From the NCBI GenBank assembly GCA_002811675.1, contig PDIM01000036.1, positions 29,442 through 77,816 of the forward strand: 48,375 nt of DNA. Direction: 5' to 3'. The stretch is from Ichthyosporea sp. XGB-2017a. Taxonomy: Eukaryota; Opisthokonta; Ichthyosporea. A program made the position numbers and the translations under genes. Positions 29,774-42,554 of this stretch are shown here, one piece after another (position 1 is the stretch's first letter; every line of letters starts with the position of its first letter). Under the pieces are notes generated by a model. The model was not told the DNA's origin and did not search any database. It worked only from the letters and a program-made list of their open reading frames with translations.

Positions 29774-31383
29774 TGGCATCAAAAAAGAAAGTTAGCTACT
29801 TTTACGATTGTAAGTTGCACTTATGGAAATGCTGTTTAGAAGACCTTGTACCTTTTGACTGTTTTTTAATCTATTTATGAATATGAATATTGTGTTGTAA
29901 AGGTGAAGTAGGTAACTACTATTATGGGCAAGGGCATCCAATGAAGCCCCATAGAATTAGAATGACGCACAATCTTCTTCTTAACTATGGACTTTATAAG
30001 AAAATGGATATTTACAGACCGCACAGAGCCACAGCAGAGGAAATGACAAGGTATCATAGTGATGATTACATTGAGTTTCTGATGAAGATATGTCCTGATA
30101 ATTCAGAGGAATATGCAAAACATATGCAGCGCTACAATGTTGGAGAAGATTGCCCTGCATTTGACGGGTGCTATGAGTTTTGTCAGATTTCTTGTGGTGG
30201 TTCTATTGGAGGTGCTATCAAATTGAACAAAGGCATTTCAGATATTGCTATTAACTGGGCTGGAGGACTCCATCACGCGAAAAAGAATGAGGCATCGGGG
30301 TTTTGTTATGTCAATGATATTGTATTGTCAATTTTGGAGCTTTTGAAGTATCACCAGAGAGTGGTGTACATTGATATCGATATCCACCATGGTGATGGGG
30401 TGGAGGAAGCGTTCTATACCACTGACCGTGTCTTGACGGTGTCTTTTCACAAGTATGGAGAGTACTTTCCTGGAACCGGGGATGTGAGGGATATTGGGAT
30501 TGGTCAGGGAAGAAATTATGCTTTGAATTTCCCTCTGCGTGATGGTATTGATGATAGGACTTATCTAAGTATCTTCAAGCCTGTTATTAGAAGAATTATG
30601 GAGTGGTATAAACCTGGCGCCATTGTGCTTCAGTGTGGTGCGGACTCTTTGGCAGGAGATCGTCTCGGCCAGTTCAACTTGTCCATTAAAGGGCACGCAG
30701 AATGTGTTCGCTTTGTTAAATCATTTGGCATTCCGCTTTTGCTGCTTGGTGGTGGTGGATACACTATTCGCAATGTTGCTCGTTGTTGGACATATGAAAC
30801 TGCTGTTGCATTGGATACTCCTATTAGTATGACCCTGCCTTATAATGATTACTTTGAGTATTACAGCCCGGATTATATTCTCAACAATCGCACCACGAAT
30901 ATGACTAACAAAAATTCAAACGAGTACCTGGAAAAAATGAAGATGAAGCTTTTTGAATGCCTTCGCTACATGCCGCACGCTCCTAGTGTCCAGATGCATA
31001 GCGTAGTTGAAGATGCCCATGACGTAGAGGACGCATGGGATGAGGATGATATCGATTTTGATATCAGGCTCCAGGTGATTGATAGTGACCGCCGTGTGGA
31101 GAGGTATGAAGAGTTTTCAGATAGCGAAGATGAAGATGGGGATTCGCGTAGAAACATTCGATCTTTTAAGGAGCCCGAAAAGACGGCTGAAGCCAAGAAA
31201 AATCCCGAAGAGAAGGAAAAGGAAGAAGTTAAGGAGGAAGAAGAAGTTGATGTAGAAAAAACTGAAAGTGAGAAGACCTCGACTGCTATGGATGTCGACC
31301 CCAAAGCTCCGGAGACTTCGGCTGCTGAAAAAGAGGCGGAAGTCAAAGATGTTCCTGCAGCTTCAGAAGAGCCCCTCATGTAA
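29774..31383 (+). CDS. HDAC1: Class I histone deacetylase (RPD3/HDAC1 type)
   Basis: Two exons: a tiny first exon 29774-29810 (12 codons plus one base) and 29903-31383, with a 92-nt intron; 505 residues. [21 protein letters not shown] at the splice junction matches the RPD3 N-terminus. All catalytic features are present: HH at 136-137, DIDIHHGDG (Asp 172 and His 174 zinc ligands), Asp 260, and GGGGYTIRN with Tyr 299. It should remove acetyl groups from histone tails in Sin3/NuRD-type nuclear complexes. The tail retains [16 protein letters not shown], the acidic CK2 site known from HDAC1/2, then a Lys/Glu-rich extension of about 80 residues. AATAAA motifs lie only further downstream (near 31663). 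Confidence 0.96.
29811..29902 (+). other. Intron of the HDAC gene
   Basis: GTAAGT donor after 37 coding bases; acceptor TTGTGTTGTAAAG. The joined codon is TGT (Cys), at a position that varies among HDACs. Confidence 0.85.
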
Positions 31384-31787
31384 ATTATAGTGAATTTTGA
31401 AGGAATTTGCTTAGCATTCACATAAGAACAAAGAAAGAGGAGAGAAAGAGCATTTATCCACGTAGACTTTCTTTCTGCACTATATACAACTGTTTCTAGA
31501 CCATTGCAATGATCCTATTGTCAGTTTGGAGCTCCTAATTATCATTGGTTGCAAGCACTTGAGTGTTTAATTTTGAAACCGCTCAGAATCAATGATGTAA
31601 AAAACCCCCCGAAAAAAAAAGAACAAAAGAATATTAAAAGCAACTTAGGAGACAAAGTCTCGAATAAAGCCCCACTAATTCAAAATACATAAACCCTTGC
31701 CGTGTTTTATTGTATCTCTAATATTAATGTGCAAATAGCGTTTTTGGTTTAAGTATAATAAACTTTGTGTGAACCGGTCTTTGTGGC
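31384..31787. other. Convergent 3' spacer of HDAC and armadillo genes
   Basis: Holds AATAAA near 31663 and 31757 for HDAC and TTTATT near 31705 (AATAAA on the minus strand) for the armadillo gene, so the two 3' UTRs probably overlap. A short G-free A/C run (31605-31628) is present. No gene. Confidence 0.45.
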
Positions 31788-34176
31788 TTAAGCGGCAGCA
31801 GGGGGCTCCGAGAGCCTTTCAACGGCCTTTTTTTGGCACTTTGGCGAGCATACTATATGCAGTTGCCAAACTCCTTTGCTTTTGACTCCAAGAGCGCTGT
31901 AGTTGTCAATGAAGCTACCATCACACTCCATGCAATGCTGACCTCTTTCTACATACTTCACAAGGGAGTTAATAAGCGACCGTTTGTATGAATTGCAAAT
32001 ATGATCAGAGATTGATACAAAAGACGTTGGTGAGTCTCCACCACAGGATACACGATAAGAGCATTCGTGATTGCCTCCTTGGAGCGCTGCACTTTCAATT
32101 CCTTCCATAGCTTTCTCTTCAGCAGTAGTTTCCATTGCACTTTCATTTTTTTGTTCTGGCTGCATAACATCAACATCATTGCATCTAAAGCCCCCATACC
32201 ATTTACCCAGAATGCCGAATTTCTTTTTGCTTTTGCAGACACTCTTTTCTTCGTTACACATTGCTGTACTCCCACAGGTAGCGAAATGAGAAAGAGATAT
32301 TTGATGGTGGATTTCTCTTCCTGCAAGCTCCTTCAAAGTTAAAGCCCCCTTCGTCACTAGTGGCTCAATGATGTTTGGTACACTTGAGCTGTTGGCAGCA
32401 AACAGATCCAATAGAGTATTCCATTTGCGGCTCAATGTTTTATCTTCTTTGTACACGACTGAAGACTCGAGAATGACTTCCAAAGACTTTTCGCTATAGA
32501 TAACAGTTTTACAATTTTCTGGAGTGTCGATAATAGTATTAAAGAAAAATGCACAAGCAGAGTTCTGCACTTCAAGGTCGTTAATATGGATGGACATTGC
32601 TCGAATTGCCTGTGTGATAGCCCCGCTTTGGGCCACTAAAACTCTGTTCGATTCTTTTGTTCAAAGCAAAACAGGCAATCAGTGTTTAATGGCTTATCCT
32701 TTTTTTTTGGTCATCTTAACATTATCTTTCAAATACTTACTTAAATATGATATGTTTCGGAATACACCAAGGCCGTAATTTTGCAATACAGCTTCATCTT
32801 CGTGGAATTTCATAGCAGCAAGAACAGTTTTAAGGGCACCTAATTCAATCAACTTAACTGTGCAGTAGTCGCAGCAGGCAAGATTTTGGAGTGCTCCCAG
32901 ACCCCATTTTTGAACATCTATATCACTCTCGTGGTTTTCCATGGATTCAAGAATTAACTGCAAAGTTTCATTCAATGAAAATTTGGAGATTAAAAAATGA
33001 TAAATAAAGCTTTAGAAAAAGGATTTTAGAAAGAAGATTTCATCATTCAAAAACAGCAACCTACTTTCATTCCTCCGGACCTCTCTACACTTGAGCGATT
33101 TTCGCCAACAAGCCAAGTGATATTCTGAATGGCCATGAATGCAGCAGCCTGAACTTGAGGATTGTTACTATGATAGATCATAGTATCAATGATCAAGGGC
33201 ATGCAGCCTCCTTCAACCACTAGCCTTTGGTTATCAGCTAATTTAGAAGATGTTCCCAATAACAAAAGCAATCTATGAATACGGATGCACAAAGTAATTT
33301 TCAGGGTCATATGACAAAAAGTTATCTCACCTCTATTAAATGTAAGCGAACGAAATACCATGCAGCAATAACGTTGAATTTCAGCATTTTCCTTGTGAGT
33401 TTTCATTACTTGAATATTCAGTTGAATAGCTCCGGAGCGAGTAGCTTGCTCAATATTGTAAGAGTCGCCTTTGGTAACGAATCTCAAAGAGGCTAAAGCT
33501 AGTTCTAGAATACCAACATTTTCAAGATTGTTTCTAATAATCTCCGAAATGTGATATACAGCGTTGCTTTTTCCCACTGCCAGTCTGTTCTCCACATCCA
33601 TTTGAGTATCATTTTCTGCACAATCACAAACAAAACAAGAAAGTAGTTGGTGTTAAAATTTTTAACTAAGTGCATTAACAGCTAAAAGGAAACTCAAACT
33701 CTTACCAGTCATATTCTTAAGGGTCTTGAGGAGGTCCCATAAACCATTGGTGTCTGAAGGCAACGTCCTCTGAATAGCTTCCAACGCACTGTGGAATTGC
33801 TCCCTACTACAACATTGAAAAAGAGTTTATATAAGTAAGATTTACAACCTCTTGATACACGTTTCTAATATATATACCTTTTGAATTCATTAGACTTTTT
33901 ACTCTTCAACTGGTGAGTCTGACTACGTCGCTCCTCTTTTGATTGAATCTTGGCATCAATATAAGCTGCTGGATTATGGTATTGGACTTCCATATGTTCA
34001 GACATTTCTTCCGACTCTAATACATTCATGCTCGTCTGAGAATCACTATTCCTACCACTACTCGATCCAGCTTCTTCTTCATGGTTGCCACGCCTGGCTA
34101 AGTTGTTACCCATTCTTAAGAGTGTGTTAACACATTGCTGTGCCCCGTTAAGTGGAATAGCTAACGGTTTCCTCAT
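31788..34176 (-). CDS. Armadillo-repeat protein with C-terminal Cys-rich zinc-knuckle-like end, six visible exons
   Basis: Exons 34176(34197)-33878, 33803-33706, 33615-33331, 33237-33065, 32957-32741 and 32653-31788 join in frame through GT-AG introns of 74-107 nt, giving about 645 residues. Splicing recreates armadillo units at each boundary, for example SLTFNRADNQRLVVEGG, GGMKLILESMENH and NISYLKSNRVLVAQSGAI, which supports the junctions. Around seven repeats (NAEIQRYCC, NNPQVQAAAFMAIQNITW, DVQKWGLGALQNLA, AVLQNYGLGVFRNISY) should form a superhelical protein-binding scaffold. The C-terminus has CMECDGSFIDNY then CSPKC, a possible zinc site of unknown type. The start is uncertain: ATG 34176 is internal to an exon whose acceptor (CATTTTTCAG) is at 34198, so an upstream exon in 34260-34940 is likely. 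Confidence 0.85.
33804..33810 (-). other. Tandem (NAGNAG-type) splice acceptor
   Basis: On the minus strand the acceptor reads GTAGTAG. Use of either AG keeps the frame (Arg versus Ser-Arg at the junction). Choice of the downstream site is arbitrary. Confidence 0.6.
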
Positions 34177-34197
34177 TTCGTCTTTCCAATCAACAAA

Positions 34198-35741
34198 CTG
34201 AAAAATGAAAATAAATATCCAAACAAAAAAACAAAATAACCACAAAAAAACAAAAAGTGGAAATAGAAACTAAAACTAAGGTGACCAACACAAAATCAAC
34301 CCTATAAAGAATAAATACAAACACACACAAATCTCCTTTACTCCAATGACATTGCTTAACAATTAAAGCAGTCAGTTCTACCCTCGAAAAGAGTAATACT
34401 GTATAGCATCGTAGTGCTAGAGCTACACTCAAAGGCAAATACCGATCCACATGTACATTGCGATCATTGTCTATGAATGATAAGCGTACGTTACAATAAT
34501 TCAAATTCAACAAATAAAGAGAAAATGATAACAACTATTCTCGATTACCATATATGGGAAGGTATTTATCTGATTTTACTATATGCGGTATCATTGATGG
34601 ACGTATAAGGGAAGGCCCTGGATTAAATTTTATAAGGAATTCTATTGCGCGCTGTAATCTCTTACAACAATAAATTGGGATTTATTCCAAATTAGTAGTT
34701 ATATATATTAGCTGTCCTTGTTCTGCGCAGATAATCGTTTTGGCACCATTATATTGAAATAATTCTATTCTGTACGAATGTATTACGTACATAGTTTCGA
34801 ATATTGACCAGCTGACACGTCCTTTGCCTTATGCATATGCAGGTGACTCTTCCATATTGCAGTGCATATGTTGAACTCACCCTTAGAATCCTTCCTATTT
34901 TTTGGCTCAAACACATGTTCCATGTTGTGTACAAACATCTACAGTTCTTGTGAGATTGAATAGCTAAAAAGATTAACCTGGCTATTTTGTCGGAGTGGTT
35001 TATAATTGGATTTTATGCTCTGTGCTTATTCTAGGGACGTGATTTACGTCTTTATATTGAAATGTGGAAGGTTAATAGTCGCACAGTTTCAGCTGGGTCT
35101 TGTGGGCGTCAATGGGGCCTGCTTAATATGACAAAAGCAAAGACTTTCAAGTCAAGATACAGGCATATATTTTGCACTTTATAAATACGAAAAGTGGAGA
35201 ATAGTGAAGGTAGCGACTCTGCTTTTCGGACTTCTGACATTCCCGGTCTTAGACAGAAGAGTGAGTGACTCCTTTTGAACCCAATGCCTAGCAACATCGG
35301 CCACAGTACCCCTCGCGACAATAAATAAAACAAAAATATCTTTTAAACCTCCCAAGTTCTTATTGTGGAGAGACCTTATAATTAGGAGCTGAGACACACA
35401 ATTTTAGGAACGGGTTCAGACATGAGAGCAAGGGAAAGGAAAGGAAAGGAAAGGGAGGGACCATGAAGGGTGTGATTGGGTAGAAAATGGTGAAGTAAAA
35501 ATAAAAATCGAAAAAAAAACTGCCACGCGTTATAATGCGACCGTGGAGGAATGGTTAATTAATTTATTATTTCTGTTTTTTATGTCCAGTTGGGATCTAC
35601 CTGGCAAATAGATTTTGTGTGGGTGTTGTTGTACAGGGAGAGATTATTGGTACAGCTGCAGTTCTGCTGGTTTTTTTTGTGAAGGGAATCACGTGTTTTT
35701 GAAGAAAGTTTGCGTGACGGGGATTTAGTGGGAGGAAAAAT
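34198..35741. other. Divergent spacer, probably with undetected 5' exon(s) of the armadillo gene
   Basis: The minus-strand acceptor at 34198 implies transcribed sequence upstream. One minus-strand frame, about 34330-34500 (including SFIDNDRNVHVDRYLPL), could be an exon but no donor is convincing. Another at 34749-34934 is equally uncertain. A GGAAA/AAAGG repeat lies at 35430-35457. AATAAA-like and T-rich DNA precedes the hydrolase gene. Confidence 0.35.
35430..35457 (+). repeat. GGAAA pentamer tandem run
   Basis: About five consecutive GGAAA units, purine-only on the plus strand, about 290 bases upstream of the hydrolase start. Confidence 0.8.
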
Positions 35742-36578
35742 ATGGCGAGTAATGGGGAGAAGACTTTGTGTGTGTGGGTGCACGGGTTTGAAGGGGATGC
35801 GGATACTTTTGGAAACTATCCAGTCTTGTTTGAAGAGATGTATGGCTTTGAGACTGTAAACTTTGTGTATGAAAGTAACGAAGACATCGACGAAGTAGTG
35901 GAAAAGCTTAACGCGTTGATTAATAATCTGTATTTATATGATGTTGAAGGAAACCGTAAGGCGATTTTTGTTGGGCATTCATGTGGGGGGCTTGTTATTG
36001 GGCGGTATTTGAAAAAGAAGCTTGATCCTGAGCGATTACAAATTTTGGGTCTTGGGATATTTGATTCCCCTATCAGAGGAATAGATAAAGCTAAGCAAAC
36101 CCAACATAAGCAGTGGCTGGCCAATGTTTTGAAGTCAAATTGGAAGCTTGCTCTTGCACTTGCGGGGATTCTGGTTTTGGTTGGGAGCATGGCGAAAGGG
36201 TACTTAACGGATAAGCTGAGATCGGAGAGGGAAAGATTGGAAATGCTGAATGACCGTCAAAAATTTTTAATGATTCTGTTTGACAAATGGGAGGCAGAGC
36301 GGGCAGAGATTATAAAGCTTTATGAAAAGTACTCCGACTATATTCCCGTTTTCAACGTGTACTGTGCGCAATCATCCATGAATTACTTTAACCCGTGCAC
36401 ATTGGGTGGCGAAGTGGAGAACTATGAATTCGGAGCTAATTTTGCGGTATTCCACCCGATCATACACACTCTTCTCTTCACTGGGAAGAATGGGGGCTCT
36501 CTTCCCTTAATCGGCGAAGCGCAAACCAGCCTTTTGGAGGCAACCAAAGAGTGGATGGCATTGGTGTGCAGTGAGTGA
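35742..36578 (+). CDS. Membrane-associated alpha/beta hydrolase (DUF676/lipase-like)
   Basis: 278 residues, intronless. VWVHGFEGD at 11-19 is an oxyanion-hole strand-turn (HG), and GHSCGG at 78-83 is the nucleophile elbow with Ser 80. FDSPIRG (107-113) follows, as in DUF676/ROG1-type lipases. His 238 or His 242 (VFHPIIHT) could complete the triad; the acid is not obvious. A hydrophobic segment at about 135-151 (KLALALAGILVLVGSMA) interrupts the fold between core strands and is followed by a charged helix (160-200), suggesting a membrane-dipping insertion over the active site. Lipid or thioester hydrolysis at a membrane is inferred; the substrate is unknown. AATAAA starts five bases after the stop codon. 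Confidence 0.8.
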   Translation: MASNGEKTLCVWVHGFEGDADTFGNYPVLFEEMYGFETVNFVYESNEDIDEVVEKLNALINNLYLYDVEGNRKAIFVGHSCGGLVIGRYLKKKLDPERLQILGLGIFDSPIRGIDKAKQTQHKQWLANVLKSNWKLALALAGILVLVGSMAKGYLTDKLRSERERLEMLNDRQKFLMILFDKWEAERAEIIKLYEKYSDYIPVFNVYCAQSSMNYFNPCTLGGEVENYEFGANFAVFHPIIHTLLFTGKNGGSLPLIGEAQTSLLEATKEWMALVCSE

Positions 36579-37330
36579 ATGAAATAAAAAAAGAATTTGT
36601 ATTGTTTTGGAAGTTGTGAGGTATTCGACATGGAGTTTATGCAAATAGACATATGTGCTGTTCCGATGGTTACTATCAAACTTTGTGCATTGGAAATTCA
36701 TCCTAACAACGTTAGCGAATCCACGGTTTGGCATTACAATGAACTGCTCTGTGCCCAAGAGAATATCATCGTTCTCCATGAAATATAGAACCACTCAAAG
36801 TACTTCGGGAGATGCCAAAGCAATGGACTACCCGAGGTCCCTCTCCATTAGAACAATGGGGAAATGGTCCTCGAACAGCCCAGAGCGACTAAAGGCTATA
36901 AAACATAACCTTAAACCACCCCATCCCTTTTCCGATAAGCGGCCCTTTTTCAAGCGTTTTCACGATACGTTTTAAGTACTTCCAGGCACTCCTACATTTA
37001 AAGGTTTAAGGTTTAATGCCGCAACTAAAACTCTACGAAAAATTGTTTTGTCCGGTCCATGTGATGGGACCCACCAGCTCCCATTTTTCACAGTTATAGA
37101 CACAACTTTGGTGGCTAACTTCTCTCTTGTTTTTCCACTTGCAAGTGTCCGCTTTGGCTTTATTTACAGTTTCAATTTTGAATTCCTATAATTCATCTTG
37201 ATGATCGAAACAAGATAGCTAACAAGATAGCTAGAACGGATTTAAATATAAAATAGCTAAGTATGTGGTACTGTTATATTGAAGTGTAGAGGTATAAGTC
37301 ATGTGGGGGCTTTTTCGCCAATGTTTCATC
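36579..37330. other. Convergent spacer of 750 bp, no gene recognised
   Basis: Balanced composition with short frames only. A 12-base unit (ACAAGATAGCTA) is repeated at about 37210-37236. No AATAAA lies near the stop of the GCR1_C-like gene. Confidence 0.4.
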
Positions 37331-38497
37331 TTAAGTGGTGATGGGTTTATCAAATTCGTTCGTGACAATGGTTTCTTTTACAAATTCCACCGCCTCGTTA
37401 AGACGGGAATCAAAATCATCTTTGCTTTTAATAACATCTGAGCCCAGTTTATGTAAAGAAACTGGCTTTGATCCTGTTCCGATTTCGTTTCTCCACAGGT
37501 CAACGCACTCCAGAAACTGCTCACTTACCACAGCTTCAGGCTCTTCTTCCACCCCATACAACGTACATGCTAGCACAGTTACAAACTCAATTACTCGCTT
37601 TCGTCGCTGATAGTATTTTCTCTGGGGTTTTCTCCATTCAGATCCCTGTTTGTTTTGTTCTACAATAGATATATTTCCACCAATTCCGTGAAACCATTCC
37701 TGCCAAAGTGCTGCGATCGTTGTACATCTTGACATACAGAAGGGTTTTTCTGTAACTTCTTCCTCCCTTTCTTCTTCATTTACCTTATCAGGCTCCTGTC
37801 CTTCCTCTTCTCCCTCCTCCTCTTCTTCTTCCCCTTCTTGCTCATTCTCACCATCCTCTACTTCCATTTCCCCAACACTTTCCATCGATTTTTTACGTTC
37901 AGCAAGGGATTGCCTGGTATTCCCAGCTTGGCTTATCCTTTTTCGAACAGCAGCTCCAGTTGCCAATTTACTCTTTTGCTTCACAGTCCTTCTTCGTGAC
38001 GTATTACATATAGCACGGACTTTTGTTTCATTTGCCTTCGTAAAAGTCACAATTTGTTGATTTTCGAGAAAGCGGAACAAACTTACGAGCCCATTGTCCT
38101 TGGTTTGATCAATTAAAGTTTCTTTCATTTCCGAAACCTGCTCGCCTAATGAGGTCACGCTCTCAGTAAGAACATTTAGCTTTTCATCTAAAGATTCAAT
38201 TGTTGTCAGCAATTTCTGTATTTTTAAATCACTAGCAGTTTTTTTCAGAGTTGGGGTCTTTAATCGCTCGCGAGGAGCAACTGCCTTCGCCTTTTTGAGC
38301 TTCATTTCAGGTGTATTAACGGTACTATTAGAAGCCGAAGATATTGCCCGAGATCCGCACTGAGGATGAGAAGGGGGTGCAGAAGTATTAGTAAAGTGCT
38401 GGTTGTGGGAACTATCAATAGACATGTGGTTATATCTCAATCCGTGATCATACGCCTGCTGGTGCGAATGCATAGGGTAATTCAAATTGTTCATCAT
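37331..38497 (-). CDS. Coiled-coil protein with GCR1_C-like DNA-binding domain
   Basis: 388 residues from the ATG at 38497. After a polar N-terminus and a basic stretch (KLKKAKAVAPRERLKTPTLKK), residues about 92-140 form a heptad-like helix (IESLDEKLNVLTESVTSLGE), probably an oligomerisation coiled coil. A basic region and a long Glu run (215-250) follow. Residues about 259-311, TIAALWQEWFHGIGG then a Trp-Arg pair and KYYQRRKRVIEFV, match the GCR1_C pattern (LW.EW..G..G.PSI..L....W R...E..FY.RR..I) known from fungal Gcr1/Msn1/Hot1 factors and from Crypton recombinases. A sequence-specific transcription regulator is the simplest reading; no recombinase domain is present. The frame stays open 11 codons upstream without an ATG, so a 5' exon is possible. 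Confidence 0.72.
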   Translation of the reverse strand: MMNNLNYPMHSHQQAYDHGLRYNHMSIDSSHNQHFTNTSAPPSHPQCGSRAISSASNSTVNTPEMKLKKAKAVAPRERLKTPTLKKTASDLKIQKLLTTIESLDEKLNVLTESVTSLGEQVSEMKETLIDQTKDNGLVSLFRFLENQQIVTFTKANETKVRAICNTSRRRTVKQKSKLATGAAVRKRISQAGNTRQSLAERKKSMESVGEMEVEDGENEQEGEEEEEEGEEEGQEPDKVNEEEREEEVTEKPFCMSRCTTIAALWQEWFHGIGGNISIVEQNKQGSEWRKPQRKYYQRRKRVIEFVTVLACTLYGVEEEPEAVVSEQFLECVDLWRNEIGTGSKPVSLHKLGSDVIKSKDDFDSRLNEAVEFVKETIVTNEFDKPITT

Positions 38498-41328
<2,831 letters not shown>

Positions 41329-42026
41329 CCAGGGCTCAAATGATGCAACGGTTAGAGGGGAAGGGGGTCTGTAATCTTTTTGTCTGTTAGATGATACAGA
41401 GACAAACCAAAAGCAAAAAAAAAAAAAAAAACAAAAAAAAAAAAAAAAAAAAAGAATTATACAAAAATCAAAAATTCATTGTTTTTATTTTCCCTTTTTT
41501 TTGTTATAAAAATTTTCATAGAAATAAAAAACCCACAAATTTTTTACGCACTTTTATTTGCCGCCAAAAAAAGGAATAAAGTGCTTTAAATTCTTCCTTT
41601 CTTTTCCTTTTTTTTTTCGGGTTTGTTTTATATGCTTAAAAGAATTTCGTCTAGCGGAGCAAAGGAGAAGGACAAGAAGAGTGTATGAACGAATGAAAAC
41701 CCGGTGCTTCAAACTCATTCACTGTACTTTCCCTTTTCACTCACTAGTCACTACCAACCTCCTGGTTTCACCTACTAAAGTAAGCAAAACATAGCTTGCT
41801 ATCTCTTGGAGTATTATTATCAGGAATAAAACGGGTAAGAGAACACTTCATGAGTGCAGGAGGTTTGTAAGATACTCCGTCCATTGATTCTCTTAATACT
41901 ATATATTCATAATCTTCATTTATTTACTTGTATGTATAATAAAGGTCTTGCTTTGACCTTTAAAGGGGTGTAGTACAAATATTGATGTTGCTCATATCAA
42001 TCTGCTTGCTTTTGTTCTTTAAATAG
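41329..42026. other. Convergent spacer with long A tracts
   Basis: A runs at 41417-41453 (broken by single C and G bases) and T/A-rich DNA follow the kinase gene. An AATAAA-like motif occurs near 41940. No gene is recognised. Confidence 0.4.
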
Positions 42027-42554
42027 TTACTGTTTAGAAGGTCGAGAATAGTACAAATATTTGAAATCTTGCTTGAAAACACTGTCATCGGGAGTCTCTC
42101 CACAGACATTCATCTTAATGTGCTTCAAGCTATTAAAGGAGCTGAAAATCAAAGGGGAATTGAATTTGGGGGTCCCAGAGCAGTCCGTATTCGGGTAAAA
42201 TTCACCCCACAATCTTTCACTTTCAGTGGTCTTGCGAAGCAATTTGGGACCATTGCATTTGTCTTTCTCGCACAGTTTGTAACTTGAATTTTCATCATGG
42301 AGTTCGCATCTGTTAGCATCGGCAATAAGCTCCGCTGTAACAGGATTCCCAGTGCAATCTTCACTATCAAACCCCACAAAGTAGACTTTGTTATCAGCCT
42401 CGTGCAATACATACTGGGCTCTCTTAACATCAGCATGGTTTGCAGACAACAACTGCTTTGACTGCGAAGAGAGCATCATATTCGATGCAGCATGTGTGCA
42501 AGCAATCAAACACACAAGCACAACTATCGCGGTACACTTCATAGTCTGATTCAT
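42027..42554 (-). CDS. Small secreted Cys-containing protein, unknown family
   Basis: About 175 residues from the ATG at 42554, chosen because it opens a good signal peptide (MKCTAIVVLVCLIACTHAAS after a short lead); a second ATG at 42542 would also serve. The mature part has a loosely repeated element: FVGFDSEDCTGNP...KLCEKDKC and EFYPNTDCSGTPKF...NVC, i.e. two units built around DC-S/T-G-x-P with a later Cys. I recognise no family. It is probably an extracellular or vacuolar protein stabilised by disulfides. The frame continues upstream without reason to be coded; that part is AT-rich leader. Confidence 0.72.
   Translation of the reverse strand: MNQTMKCTAIVVLVCLIACTHAASNMMLSSQSKQLLSANHADVKRAQYVLHEADNKVYFVGFDSEDCTGNPVTAELIADANRCELHDENSSYKLCEKDKCNGPKLLRKTTESERLWGEFYPNTDCSGTPKFNSPLIFSSFNSLKHIKMNVCGETPDDSVFKQDFKYLYYSRPSKQ

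Noticed and set aside
33238-33330. Reading straight through this segment of the armadillo gene
   Set aside because: The in-frame peptide (CHMTLKITLCIRIHRLLLLL) breaks the repeat; a GT-AG intron here restores an armadillo unit exactly.
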